This document shows, in pieces, positions 25,441 through 37,748 of a stretch of 64,000 nt of DNA. The notes under the pieces are model-generated. The model saw only the letters and a program-made list of their open reading frames with translations, searched no databases and had not been told where the DNA came from. The DNA lies in the NCBI GenBank assembly GCA_039881145.1, contig JAYKKI010000005.1, positions 28,475,001 through 28,539,000 of the forward strand, in the 5' to 3' direction. Source of the stretch: Druceiella hillmani. Lineage: Eukaryota > Arthropoda > Insecta > Lepidoptera > Hepialidae. The position numbers were made by a program, and so were the translations under genes. Position 1 is the stretch's first letter, and each line of letters starts with the position of its first letter.

Positions 25441-26939
25441 GGAATATTTACACTTATAAAAATCAAACGATATACATGTCTTAAAAATACTTTGAGAAAT
25501 ATACAGATAAACATAGTGGAGTTTCCATGACGCTTGTTATCACAGAAATACCTGTATATTTATTTGTATAATTTTCCAAGTATTTTTAAGACATAACAAC
25601 TCTATAACAACTAACCTACTTTTTTCTCAATTTTGCATAATTTCTATGGGACTGCAAGACGGATCTAAAATTCGTTCAAGAATAATTACAAATAAAGAAA
25701 TACTACTACAAATAAAAATAGCGTAGCTACTACTCGTTAATAAAGCATGTTTTGTAAACGAATATCTATTATTCGTTACTGTACTTAAAAAAAAAACAAT
25801 TTTACCAGAAGTGCCGCTGGATTATTTTGCTAGTATTCCGTAATTCACCGACATGAATAATGAATGAGAATTCGCAGTGTGTTTAAGAAAAAGGATAAGT
25901 TTATACCGTAGACCAAGGATTATGTTGCAAATCCATAATTAGTAAAGCAGAAAACTTATGATTTATAAATTAACATAGCCTATATACGTATTTATATTTG
26001 TCTAGAAATACGATACCGCTTTCTAAAATTGAACAAAGAGAGTCATACTTTTCTAGATCTTGAAAAATTGTTTATGTTAACTTAGTATAATTAATCAAAT
26101 TGTAAGCTCGTTTACTAAATCAGTAAGTCAGAGAGGAAACTAATATTCAAAATATGAGATATACAAGTTTTTAGGCTTTTAATTTAATTATTTTTCGATT
26201 AACGATGTAATCTTTTTACAATTGAATTATTACAAAATATAAATTAATAAATAAATGCAAGTTTAAGATTGAAAATAGACATGGTCAAATTATAGGTAAA
26301 GAAACAAAACTCTTTAAACTAACCTGCCTTTTTAAGGCGTTTTTCGATGCTGCATGTATGAGGGGGTATTTTTTCAAAAAATAATTTCAGAGATTGACGC
26401 TGAACATTTGCAAATGGATAAGAATATAATGAAAATGCGGAATTTTACTTCAGAAATAAGATTAAATAAGAGAATATGGAGTATATTTGATATGCCAATT
26501 ACTATTTGAAAGTATAATTCGATAGATCATTTAGGCTCGTATGAATTTTTATGTATAAAAATTATTATGTCAAACGGTAGTAAAAGTCTCATAACTATAC
26601 TGCAAGTCATAAAAGAGTTGCCCTTGTTCAACCGATACACTATTTTTGTCATTATTGGGATAAGAAATAAGGACAGACATCCTATTCATGCGCCTTTCTT
26701 TCTATAAGTCTTGGAATATGACTTGACTTTTAAACATTTTTTAAACAATTGAAATTTTCCTCGTTGATGATTAATTTAGAGATTTAAATTAATAAGTAGC
26801 AAAATATAAAAAAAATTAAATTGAATTAACGCGATTTTTTTCGCATTATTAATGGAATATGATAACAATAGACATGTTTTTAAAAATTAAATTGAGTTCT
26901 CATTTTTTAAATTTTTTAATCCGTTTACAAAATATGAAA
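25441..26939. other. AT-rich stretch, nothing recognised
   Basis: No coding, RNA or repeat signature found. Confidence 0.4.
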
Positions 26940-26988
26940 CTTCAGTGTGACATACAAGTGCCTTCCACACTTGTATGTCACACTGAAG
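26940..26988. repeat. Perfect palindrome, arms 21 bp
   Basis: The left arm runs 26940-26960 ('cttcagtgtgac...'), the spacer is 'ccttcca' (26961-26967) and the right arm runs 26968-26988 ('...gtcacactgaag'). All 21 pairs match. Confidence 0.95.
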
Positions 26989-27260
26989 TCATTATAATCA
27001 CACCAATGAGATAAAAAAATAAAACCTAACAAGAATGAATATTTAAATCGGACTATATAATTTGTATGTAGAAATAAATAATATAGCCCTATTTATATAT
27101 TAACTATTATTACAAAATAACAACAATGTGAACATCGCATTCAATTTTTGTATATAAAATATAAAAACAATTTGTTCACCATATAACTTTATCAGGCAAG
27201 TTCAACGATTAGTTTGTATTATCATCAGAATTTCAATAACAGTGGGTACAGAGTTATATG

Positions 27261-27391
<131 letters not shown>

Positions 27392-27396
27392 ACACG

Positions 27397-27426
27397 CTTG
27401 CAACCCGCCCCGGCTTCGCACGGGTA
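27397..27426 (-). other. Helitron 3' terminal hairpin region
   Basis: In element orientation: 'ctacccgtgcgaagccgggg', then 'cgggttgcaag'. The CCCG...CGGG pairing with CAAG (normally CTAG or another CTRR) at the end marks the 3' terminus. The penultimate T to A change may be decay. Confidence 0.7.
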
Positions 27427-30080
27427 GCAGAGCATATTTGCCTGCATTTTTTTTCTATCGTAGCGTCGTATCAGCCTGTTGCGTCAAGCATGTGGGTTAG
27501 ATTAAAATGTAACTGATGTTAAAACTTAAACGAGTATTTTTAATGTAGTTTGTTTCTAATCCTGCAAATATTTGAAAAAGTAAAGAATAGATACATTAAA
27601 AAACTAACTAAAATATTTTTTGTATACGACATTGATAACTTCTGCCGGATTATGTGTAAAAACGAACATAATTTGTTTAAATGTTATGCGTGACAAACAA
27701 TTGAAATTGGAGTCGTTTGAATTGAAAATATAATTCTGAGGGTATCATCGGTATTCTTGTTATCAAAAAACCAGTTTCACCAGTTTCGCAGCCAGTTAAT
27801 ATTGTAGATTCGATAAATTTTTTCTTAATTAACTATTTTGGATCTTGTACCGTTGCACAGTTTCAGTGTGTTTAAATTTCTTAGTAATATAATAGGTGAA
27901 CTTATTTTCAATATTAATTTGTGCGACGGAATTCCGGGAGGCGTCAAAGAACTCAAAAATTCAGCTGGAAAATGTATTGTCTCCTCTCTATCTACGACTG
28001 TCTCAACTAAGTAGTACATTTGTGATGTTGGTGCGAATTTTGAAAGAACGAAATCATTTATTTGATTAAGTTGCTCAATAGTATAACCTTGAAACCAATT
28101 TAATATCTTAGTGGTTATGTTACTAATATCGGAATATATCTTCCAATCAGTCAATTTCTCCACATTTTGCACCAAAACACTTAGATTATTGAGATTGGTC
28201 TTGACATTGTCGACTTGAAATTTACCATTACCTCTTTGAATTCAATCGTCAGAAAATTTACTATATCTTTGCTGGACGATACAATTCTCATGTTGGACAT
28301 ATGGTACATAGAAGCCTCCTTCCAAATAATGAACCTGCAATCTAGCATTAATTTGCCGTTTTTACTTTGTTTTAAAACATTACAAACGCTAGAGACGTTG
28401 TCACTACAAATTTTCAATGGAAGTTTGATTGTGGAATGGGCGGTTCGTCCACCTTCCAAAAGTGTGGCTGCTATGCATCACGATGCCACAGTAAGGATAA
28501 TTTTTCTACCAGATCAACTTTCGCTATTTTTATTATTAGTTTCGCTATTTTATTTATTAAAATTTTTTTGCGCGTGCCTCCAGGAGAATCTAAATAATAT
28601 TTTCCCTTCATTATTATTAATTGATGACCATATTACGTATTTTTTTGTTCGAAACTCATCTTGAATGGTCTTTAAAAGTTGGAAATGGTCATAGTTTGTC
28701 TCTCGCAAATAATCTATATTGATTGTTGCATTTATATTTTAATTTGATGGTAAGGTGAGTTCAAAACCTTTTCATAGGTTTGCCTGACAGAGTTTCCACA
28801 TTTTTATTTAATTAAAATATTTTGGTCTTTTATTTATTTCATAAGTTATACGTTGAACAGTTTGTAAAAGAACTAGGACCTTTTACTATGTAGAGTAGCA
28901 TCCTCAAGTGAAAGCACTCACTATTATTAGGATGAACTATGTAAACTCTGTCAAGAGTGTCAGTGTTTCTCACGTCAGGATAACCTTCTACTATCATTAC
29001 TTGCTTCTGTCGTTGCATTTTTTTAGTTACTTGATATCTAAGAGCCTGGGTCTTCATCGTACGTCAGAGTTCTGATAAAATCATTTTCTGAACATAATTT
29101 GAAAAACGCTATCGGCGTCATGTCTCGAGGATTATTGACAACACCATATATGTTGTTTTCAGCAAAATACACCCGTTGTCCATTTTCTAAATGAACAGCA
29201 AGGTCTGTAATAGCTGATGCTCGTTCATGTATTTTAAAAGACATAATCCTCCAAATTGCTTCTGAACTACAAATGCAGCGGCCAGATTGAAATTTCTCCA
29301 CTTCGTTAGTTGATTGTAAGTTAACATAGCCTGAGAACTACCTTTATTGATATATTTTGTAATATAGTTTATCGAGTTCCAAAAATCAACAGTTCTATGT
29401 TTATATGTGCGTCTTAGATTTTCAATAAAAGTTTATTGTAAGGCACTACCCACCTATTGTCGATTACGTGATTATAGATAAGTAGCCTTATGTTTACTTT
29501 CCTCAGGTGATAATCGTCTATATTTTGTATAACCGTCATCACCAGTTGACGTTTGACTCTGAAATGGTTTAGTAAATTTTTTCAAATAATTTCCCTCATT
29601 GAAGCACGGCGAGTTAGGATTTAAAGTTCCACATAGCCCGTGAATCATGTGCTTTATCACAGTGTTATAAAATACTGGGTCTTCGTTTTAGCTGAGTATT
29701 TCTGCTGTAATAACACTGTCAATTTGGTCTGGCCTGATTTTATTTGTTACCCACATAAGCAAATATATGTGTGGTAATCTAGGCTTTTGTCCTTCCACTG
29801 TGTACACATGACAGCGTGTAGGACAAAATATGTACGGCTTATTTATCAGAAATAATAATTTTTTGACTTTTAAATGAAACACTCGATTTTTAATGTCATA
29901 CCGGTGTATTGCGTTAGGATAGAGGTTATCTTTTATTTATGATCAATTTGCATTACGCGTCATTGTAATGAAGAGGTCAGGTTTTCTGTAGTTTCATTGC
30001 GTTAGGTGACTTTTCGTGTAGATACCTCGAACTTAAATTAAACGATAATGGCAGTACTAACAGTTGTCCAATATTATAGC

Positions 30081-30120
30081 TATGTTCATTTGAACGCAAA
30101 GCGTCCTACAAATGAACATA
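30081..30120. repeat. Short palindrome inside the Helitron Rep region
   Basis: Arms 'tatgttcatttg' and 'caaatgaacata' (12 bp) around a 16-bp loop. Confidence 0.85.
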
Positions 30121-30882
30121 ATTTTTAGCGTGGAATTTTGATTGTTTCGTATAAACGCCAAAAATTCCGATTAAATTTTAATAATACGTTGTAATACGTT
30201 GTAATGATTATAGCGTTCCATTATATGATAGTAACAATAGTTCTGTGCTGGATTTCTAATACCAGGATTAACTTTTGGAAGATTAATTGAGTATCCATCT
30301 TTGCTTCGATTAAAAAGTAACGGATATCATAGGCATATCATATAACCGATATAGTCAAGAAATTATGTGGAGATTCTTGTCGCAACTTCGTAGTGCGATA
30401 TTCCTTTTATCGAATTATTGTCTAGCAATCATAACTGCTACTTTACTTGTAGAGGGGGCATTATATAGTCCACGGTGATTACCAGTGGGCACTTTGTTGG
30501 CGTGAATTACTGCATTGTAGTCTGAGACATCAGGAGGATTACTTTCTATGGCAGTTTTAAAAGATTGCACATATCTGTTATGCGAATGCAATATGTTTTG
30601 CAATGACCTAACTATTGCGTTATCAAGTGGTTCTATTGAATTAAAAACTATTTATCTTACATCGCGTAGCTGTTTGAATCTCAGGATCAGCAATAAAATA
30701 AAAATTCAAAAATTTATAGTCTTAAGGTCGATATTGAAGAAGACTATCTGCAAGATGGTAAACTTGTCCTTGAACTTAAATATTAGCATAAAGTCGTGTT
30801 CAACGACCCGTTGGCTTTTGAATGACGTCATCTGAAAAATGTTATTGTACCGGTAAATATTACGTATGAATTCTGTATGTTT

Positions 30883-30927
30883 TGGGTGACTTCCGCCAAG
30901 GATCTTTTCCTTGGCGGAAGTCACCCA
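30883..30927. repeat. Perfect 20-bp palindrome inside the Helitron coding remnant
   Basis: Arms 'tgggtgacttccgccaagga' (30883-30902) and its complement (30908-30927), spacer 'tcttt'. On the minus strand the frame stays open through it (SYWVTSAKEKILGGSHPKH). Related Helitron proteins have only the second half at this place, so one arm looks like an inverted copy of the other. Confidence 0.95.
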
Positions 30928-31086
30928 ATAGGACCCCTTTAAAGGATCTGGTGGCGCAACTATATCGTCAGTTGACCTTACATTGAAACAACATATGCAT
31001 TTGTCATCTTTCCATTTCAAAGCTGAGCAGCGTTGACGAAGAATAGAAGGAGAACCTATAGATATCGCCAGATCGTTTCTGTAATC

Positions 31087-31153
31087 AATTGTTGAATCGT
31101 AATTCATTACAGAATATTCTTTATATTCTGTAATGAATTACGATTCAACAATT
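31087..31153. repeat. Perfect 30-bp palindrome at the 5' edge of the Helitron coding remnant
   Basis: Left arm 31087-31116 ('aattgttgaatcgtaattca...'), spacer 'ttcttta', right arm 31124-31153. All 30 pairs match. The ATG of the first Helitron fragment lies inside the left arm. Confidence 0.95.
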
Positions 31154-32539
31154 TTTTTATTGCTCTGTACGTTTATCAGTTTATATATTATTCCTTAAAT
31201 TTCTATGTCGAATACGGTCTTTACATAAACGAAGTTGTTTATCTTCAGATTTTTCTGATTTGATCTTCATTGAGGCATTATGACTTTGTGTACTTAAATA
31301 AAAAAAATCAACTTAATATAAACCTAAAATATCACAAAGATAAAAAAAATCAGTTTTAAGAAATAAAACTAATATAACTAAGCAGACACGGTAGACAGTA
31401 CTATAAAACAAAACAAATAACTAATAATAATGATCTCAGATAAAATTCACTCAAAGAAAAGTATGTTACGATACTAAAAAAAACCTATTTAAAACAATTA
31501 ATTTTAAAATAAGTATCCACCTAAAAACAACCCACACAAAAATGCGACCTTGAAATTAACTTTAAAATGATTCACTATGTGAAACGAAACCAATATTAAT
31601 AACTAAGAATAATGATCTCCAATAAAATTCACTCAAATAAAAGTATAAACTTGAAGACAACAAAAAAAATACGACCTTTCACTTTAAAATTCATTATGTG
31701 AAACAAAATCAATACTATTCAGCCTTCCATAAAATACACTGAAAAATATTTTTTTTTTAAACTTACCAATTCCAAAAAATAATGCATACAACAATTATAT
31801 ACAAATAATACAAATAACCAACAGCGAACATTAAAATGCAAGTGTAATATTCGACGATGCATCCACTCGTTTCGAAAATCTGTTTAGAGAAAAGCGCGCT
31901 TCACCGCTCGGCTTATACAGTAACAGTAGGCGACCGGACGGCGCGGCCATCGCGTCCATATGCGACAATAGCTCGCTGAGTTTCATTCGCGCAAAATTTT
32001 GTAAAAATCTAACTATTAATCCGAATTGTTTGGGATAGACATAGATTTATTCTGGATAAAATGCAAAAGGGGATGATCTAATTTAATTTCATAACTAAAA
32101 TTATTTTCTTTTTGTAAAAAGTTATTTATTTAAAAGGCATTACGTTGAGTTTTTTCGCGTAAAACGGCGTACTAAAAACACTTGTAAATATTAAGCTACA
32201 AGTTCGAATTTTTTTGGTATAAGAACAGTTTTAATCTCGACAAAATTTAGAAAACAATGGTCTGATTTAATTCAATAAGTATAAGTAAATAATATCCCAA
32301 AAAATTGCTTAATTCAAAGACATGTTTAAAAGTGTTTTCTAGCAATATTTTTTCGTCATTGTGTGTTTATCTTAAATGATAAACATATTGATCTCTTCTA
32401 GAGGAATACTTCCCTTGTATATTGTTTTCAAATAACTCTATTGGTTCATGCGGTGTACGCCAGTAAAACTCAACTCCCAGTCGGCACCATTTTTTTTGAC
32501 ATTTTCAACATTCAAACAAAACCTTAATAAATTATACAC
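31154..32539 (-). other. Helitron 5' leader
   Basis: Non-coding DNA between the Helitron 5' end and its first coding fragment. A GC-rich patch near 31880-31990 ('gaccggacggcgcggccatc', 'agctcgctgag') stands out from the AT-rich surroundings and may hold the element's promoter. That role is inferred from position only. Confidence 0.45.
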
Positions 32540-32669
32540 CTAAATAACCTTCCTCATGAATCACTTCGTCCAATGATGAAAACCGTATGAAAATCCGTTG
32601 GATGAGTTTTGAGTTTTTTCATTCAGACAGACAGACAGATGCGGCGGGGAGACTTTGTTTTATAATATG

Positions 32670-32671
<2 letters not shown>

Positions 32672-32736
<65 letters not shown>
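32672..32736. repeat. (TA)n tract on the 5' side of the Helitron
   Basis: About 65 bp of near-pure TA following 'gtatatacat'. With 27266-27391 it brackets the Helitron. Confidence 0.95.
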
Positions 32737-32741
<5 letters not shown>

Positions 32742-33305
32742 TCTAATAAACTTTTTTGTGCTGTAATTTTAAGAACTACATAACTAACATACGTGAACAC
32801 GTAATCTTTCAGGATCTTGTGGTAAATATATTCAAAACAGAAAAATAAATTTTAAATCAAGTAAAATTTAAATGAAGTTATTAAATTCCTCACTTACCTT
32901 CTGGAATGAATTCTGTGAACTGCATGAGATTTATTCGGGCATCAATATCATATTTAATTAATGTTCGATATTCTTAATTACTATAAAACAGCTAAACGAG
33001 TTACTAAACTGACTGATTAAACCAACAAAAGAGTTGATAAATAATTGTCTTATCACATGGCTATGCCCAGAGCAAATTATGAAGTGTAACCAAGTTGGGC
33101 AGACCATGTATTATATGTTACAAATTAGCTGAAGACGAAACAACTCATGACTCATTTTCAGTCGTTGACTACTACAATAATTGTAGACGAAACTTAGACC
33201 AGAGATATTAAAAAACATGAAAGCTAAAAAAACAATATTGAAAAAGAAATTATGGCTATCATTGATCCAAATAATGTCGCAGTTGTCCTTCAGATTCGAT
33301 ATGTT
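32737..33305. other. Unassigned AT-rich DNA
   Basis: Lies between the Helitron flank and the giant inverted repeat. Nothing recognised. Confidence 0.4.
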
Positions 33306-33886
33306 CCCTCTCTGAAAGTACAAAACAGGATTTGATTATCCTATATGGTAGAATTTTTATCATAGATATGGTGAAATACGTTAATTTTTCCTTGCATAAT
33401 AGAACATCATTTCTTACCATAAAAATTACATTATTTCATAGTAGAATATTTTCAAGAGTAGTATTATTTTGAAACAAATATTCATAAATGCAAATAAGCA
33501 GGAAAGCACTAATGAGCTGTACTATCAAATCAGATTATTGAATGTTTTTTATATACTCTTATTTATTAATACCAAAATAAAATTGTTAAAATTTCTTTTC
33601 TAGTCTTTTTCATTCGTTATTATGTGTTAACGTTTTTTGAGTTAGTTCATATGACTAATAAACTTGTGTCGCCTAGGATCTCTCAATAAGCAGAAGAATT
33701 TTCCATCGAATAGTGTCACTGATTCTAATTAAGACAAGGTATTGATTTAGTTATTTCATGATTTAATAAAATACACATAGAGAAGAAAATCTTAAACAAA
33801 ACTATACACTTTGATTGACTAAACTGCAGTCAGGTGCAATTGATGTAAAATAGGAATCAGCAGATATAATATCAGTTCAAAATATT

Positions 33887-33907
33887 GGTTTATAGGACCT
33901 ATAAACC
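33887..33907. repeat. 21-bp palindrome in the left arm
   Basis: 'ggtttatagg-a-cctataaacc', perfect. The matching place in the right arm (about 38389-38410) reads 'ggtttataggtcctgtaaacc', one base off perfect. Confidence 0.9.
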
Positions 33908-34654
33908 GGAATATTACCAAAAAAATCATAAAATTATTATTAATTTTGTTAACTCTTTTCATAGATTAATTATAATAAGCAAACAATTGTTGCAGTTAGA
34001 TTTGTCATAACACCCCTAGATGTTTGTTTACGATTGATGCACAGTTTTAGCGGCCTTATTTCTCGCGCACATAGGTTATACAATACATGTGAAGTGAATA
34101 AGTAGCTGACGGAAATACGATCCTAGACCGTAGAGTCCAGCGTAGATGGATACAGAAAACATCAACAGTTTGCGGGGTTTCGTTCGGGAAGTTAACATTA
34201 CATGACCTAGTTTGCACCAGATTCATGATGTATTGTGAAGATCTATTTTTTATATATTCAAAGTGGTAGTAAATTTAGTATTCGATTTTATTTAAAGTTT
34301 GTGTCAAAGTTAAACATTTCTGTAGAAAGCTATAGTTAAATATTTCTGTAAAAATGGTCGAATGCGATTTAAGGAGTGAAATTTAATATTGTTTAATTGG
34401 GATACAAAACACTTATTAAGATAATGGGAAAAAGAGTAATTTAACTAATTTTCACTTACGCGCGCACGTGCGCACACGCCTTCGCATGCACCCACGCATG
34501 CACGCTCTAGTATATACTCGCATGCACACATGTAACCTTGTAAAATTGACTTTTAACTTTCCATCAATGCATAATTGCTTATTATGACTTGTATAAATAA
34601 GGAAGATATATATGATATCAACTGGTATGCACATTCGATAAATAAAAAATCAAG

Positions 34655-34930
34655 TTAATAACTTGTGTCAGTCCACTACTAGGCACAAGGTTGTCCAATT
34701 GAATTTAATGTTCGTAATTGCTAGGATGGGCAGGGGACTTGGCGTTCGCAATACATAGCTTTTCGCACCAGTGGCGTTTCTATCTGATACTTGTCTATGG
34801 CATTTTAGCAACGTGGTTTTAAATGAATTTCTAGACATCGCTTGATGAACAATTAGGAATCGAAACCGGGTCACCGCGGTGCGCCGCACCCTCCGATGCC
34901 ATGTGCCTTGTTATTCAAGCTGCCACACCA
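34655..34930 (-). repeat. tRNA-derived SINE, left-arm copy
   Basis: On the minus strand: 'atggcatcggagggtgcggc' is an A-box-like stretch and 'ggtttcgattcc' is a one-base variant of the pol III B box. A body of about 200 bp follows, ending 'gtggactgacacaag'. It is the mirror partner of 37380-37655, so the SINE was present before the arms duplicated. The open frame across it is not a gene. Confidence 0.75.
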
Positions 34931-36020
34931 GAGCGACGATATTCGATGCTTTATGAATTTAATATCTTCTTATTTCCGAGTTTAACAAAATTACAATGTT
35001 TATTTCCATTATAAAGACATGTATTGGTTAAAGAAATATTTTCATATTTTATGGGTGTAGCTGTTTTGAATTTCAACAACAAAAAATTAAGGAATATATA
35101 TTACATCTGGCCACAGTGTATATACATGAATATTGAATGAAAACATTTTATAAGAACTTTAATTGCTACTCGTATATTTTTACTTAATACGAAATAAAGC
35201 ATATTCATTTAAATATAAGAGGCCCACAAAAACTCAAATTTTTTTGAATTTGTCAAAGTAACGTTTTAAATTTAATAACGCGAAGATTATATTAGAGCGC
35301 CCATAAAAATGTCCCGCCTACGCCGATTTGAACTACCTTTAAAAGACTCATATTTATGAATATTTATTTACCTAAATAATCTGCATATTCTGATTAGAAA
35401 CATTTTGTAGTTATTTATGCTTTCCCCTTTTAATTTTTTAGACAATGTAACGGTATAAAACCGCATTATTGAAAAAACCAATTGACGACATACAAATATG
35501 TATATCACTTTTGTAGTGGTTTAATAAAACGAATTTTATGACAATAGATATTACGAAGTAAGTACTATCATTCTTGTTTCGCTCAGTGATTTCTATGGCT
35601 TAATAGATTTTTGTTTTGGATGTTCAAAGCACAGATAAATATTGCGCTCTAGTTTAAATCCCATGCATTCTACTTGGGACGAGTAAAGCGAGAATTACAT
35701 TACCTTTAATTTGTAAACTTTTATGGTATATTTAAAAAAAAAAACTTTTGATTATTTACACGTGAAATTCAGTATAATACCTCACTAAGAATGATGTCTA
35801 GATATGCCATTACGTAGTATAAAAAGAGGTGTGGTATTTACGTATTTCTGTGTATAAAATTCTTTATGTCTTCATAGAAACCGGCAAATTTAATAGTGTG
35901 CAAGATGTAATTGAAAAAGCAAAACGACTTTACTTAGTAAAATGCAAAAGCTAATACTTTAAATAAATATCGCATATTAGGTATAAAATATCAGGCATAA
36001 ACAATCGATTTTGAAAACAT

Positions 36021-36287
36021 GTGAGATAATGTAATTGTGACTGGAAAACAACTCAAAATGAAAAGAGAAATACGTATTCAAAAACAATAAAAATAAAAGT
36101 TAAGAAATTAAAACCCGACTACGGAAAAAAATAACTGAAAAGCTCGAAACCAGAAAGTATTCCTCTCAATGACCGTCATAGCTTGAAATTTTCTATAAAT
36201 ACAGGGAATTGAGCACATTATCTTTTTGAAAGAAAATTCATTAAACAATTTTTTACAACGTAGGTTTCCCTAAATTTATATATCCTA
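36021..36287. other. Spacer of the giant inverted repeat
   Basis: About 267 bp that do not pair with each other. It contains 'aaaacccgactacggaaaaa' and 'aacgtaggtttccctaaatt', words that resemble the ends of common lepidopteran dispersed repeats. A small repeat may occupy the loop. No frame or RNA motif is seen. Confidence 0.6.
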
Positions 36288-37379
36288 AATGTTCTCAAAA
36301 TCGACTGTTTATGCCTGATATTTGATATGCGATATGATATGCGATTGAATATGCGATATTTATTTGAAGTATTAGTTTTTGCATTTCACTAAGTGAAGTT
36401 GTTTTGTTTTTTCTATTAGATCTTGCACACTATTATATTTGCGAGGTTTCTCTGAAGACATAAATATACAAACATACGTAAATTATAAATACAACACATC
36501 TTTTTATATTACGTAATGGCATACCTAGACATCATTCTTATTGAGGTATAATACAGAATTTCACGTGTAAATAATCAAAAGTTTTTTTATAAAATATACC
36601 ATAAAAGTATACAAATTAAAGGTAATGTAATTCTCGCTTTACTCGGTCCAAGTAGAATGCATAGGATTTAAACTAGAGTCCAATATTTATCTATGCATTG
36701 AGGATCCAAACAAAAATCTATTAGGCCATGGAAATCACTGATTGAAACAAGAATGAAAGTACTTAATTCATAATATCTACTGTTTTAAAAACCTTTCTAT
36801 TAAACCACTTAAAAAGTAATACACATATTTGTATGTCGTCAATTAGTTTTTCAATGATGCGGTAATATACCGTTAAATTGTCTAAAAAATGAAAAGGGGA
36901 AAGAATAATTTCTAGTCGGAATATGCATAGTATTTAGGTAAATAAATATTCATAAATATGAAGCTTTGAAAAATAGTTCAAATCGGCGTAGGCGGTACAT
37001 TCTTATGGGCGCTGTAATAAAATCTTCCTTTAATTAAATGTAAAATGTTACTTTAGCAATTTTAAACAAAATTTGAGATTTTTTAGGCCTCTTACGTTTA
37101 AATGAATCTGCTTTATTTCGTGTTAAATAAATATATTCTGAGTAGTTAGTAGTAGTAAAATGTTTACATTCAAGACTCATGTATGCACTTTGGCCAGATG
37201 TAATATTGATTTCTTCATTTTTTCTGAAATTCAAAACAGCCACACACAAACAAAATAAAATATTTTTTTAAAAAATACATGTCTATATAATGGAAATAAA
37301 TATTGTAGTTTTGCTAAACTCGGAAATAAGAAGATATTAAATTCTTAAACCATCGAATATTGTCGCTCTGGTGTGGCGG

Positions 37380-37655
37380 CTGGAATAACAAGGCTTATGG
37401 CATCGGACGGTGCGGCGCACCGCGGAGACCCGGGTTCGATTCCTAATTGTTCATCAAGCGGTGTCTGGAAATGCATTTAAAACCACGTTGCTAAAATGCC
37501 ATAGACAAGTATCAGATAGAAACGCCACTGGCGCCAAAAGCTATGTATTGCGAACGCCAAGCCACCTGCCCATCCTAGCAATTACGGATATTAAATTCAA
37601 TTGGAAAACCTAATGCTAGCAGTGGACTGACACAAGTTATTAACTTGATTTTTTA
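37380..37655 (+). repeat. tRNA-derived SINE, right-arm copy
   Basis: Plus strand: 'atggcatcggacggtgcggc' (A-box-like, about 37399), then 'cccgggttcgattcc' with an exact B box GGTTCGATTCC (about 37432-37442). A body follows to 'agcagtggactgacacaag' near 37635. The left-arm partner has a mutated B box. The tRNA-like head is only part of a tRNA, so this is not a tRNA gene. Confidence 0.8.
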
Positions 37656-37683
37656 TTTATCGAATGTGCATCCCAGTTGATAT

Positions 37684-37748
37684 CATATATATCTTCCTTA
37701 TTTACATAAGTCATATTATGACTTATGTAAATAAGGAAGAAATATATG
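37684..37748. repeat. Palindrome in the right arm, perfect 24-bp core arms
   Basis: Core arms 37692-37715 and 37717-37740 ('tcttccttatttacataagt...' and complement) with a single-base spacer. A further 8 bp on each side match with one mismatch. In the left arm the corresponding site (about 34580-34605) has only one half, so this is an inverted duplication made after the arms formed. Confidence 0.9.

Larger units (their letters stand above)
27680..31107 (-). pseudogene. Helitron Rep/helicase gene, multiply broken
   Basis: Successive fragments on the minus strand follow the order of a Helitron replication protein. They are: an N-terminal part with CICCFNVR and YNNIFQMTSF (30706-31107); VIHANKVP...YNAPSTSKVAVMI (30415-30603); a Rep part with SSRYLHEKSPNAMK and DLFITMTRNAN (about 29930-30060); LPHIYLLMWV (29688-29882); MIHGLCGTLNPNSPC (29472-29660); AVHLENGQRVYF (29038-29301); VYIVHPNNSECFHLRMLL (28839-29057). 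A Pif1-like helicase follows, with a Walker A remnant GGTRKK near 28590, EGGRTAHS (28181-28459), SLTPPGIPSHKL...LLRNLN (27825-28175) and RIPMIPSEL to about 27680. The usual HUH (LPHAH-type) is LPHIY and Walker A GKT is RKK, so activity is lost. The helicase end (QSQG, GQLYVACSRV) is missing. Confidence 0.88.
27396..32671 (-). mobile_element. Full-length decayed Helitron inserted in a (TA)n tract
   Basis: The element reads right to left. Its 5' end is the complement of 32540-32671 ('tataaaacaaagtctcc', 'gtctgtctgtc', 'caacggattttcatacgg', 'gtgattcatgaggaaggtta'), the sequence that opens many arthropod Helitrons. Its 3' end, complement of 27397-27426, reads 'cccgtgcgaagccggggcgg' and then 'gttgcaag': a GC-rich hairpin followed by CAAG where CTRR is usual. 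Between them lies a broken Rep-helicase frame (27680-31107). Both outer flanks are (TA)n. Helitrons insert between A and T, so one TA tract split by the insertion explains the layout. Confidence 0.85.
33306..36020 (+). repeat. Left arm of a giant inverted repeat (about 2.7 kb)
   Basis: The arm pairs with 36288-38970 on the opposite strand along almost its whole length. Matched pairs, from outside in: 'ccctctctgaaagtac' (33306) with 'gtactttcagagaggg' (38970 end); 'cattcgttattatgtgttaa' with 'ttaacacataataacgaatg'; the SINE (34655-34930 with 37380-37655); 'agcgagaattacattacctt' with 'aaggtaatgtaattctcgct'; 'tatcaggcataaac' (35990) with 'gtttatgcctgata' (36320). In a 200-bp sample near 35650-35850 I count roughly 7% difference; outer parts are more diverged with indels. 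No transposase frame is visible. Confidence 0.93.

Noticed and set aside
28215..28664. 149-codon plus-strand frame
   Set aside because: It is antisense to the Helitron helicase remnant, whose minus-strand reading has recognisable motifs (EGGRTAHS). The plus frame has none.
34668..34889. Conserved 70-codon frame repeated at 37410-37613, which might suggest a real duplicated gene
   Set aside because: Both lie in the two copies of a tRNA-derived SINE. The similarity comes from the repeat, and the frame starts at the tRNA-like head.
37399..37445. tRNA gene at the SINE head (A-box and B-box sequences)
   Set aside because: I cannot fold a cloverleaf with an acceptor stem; only the promoter-like half is kept, as in SINEs.
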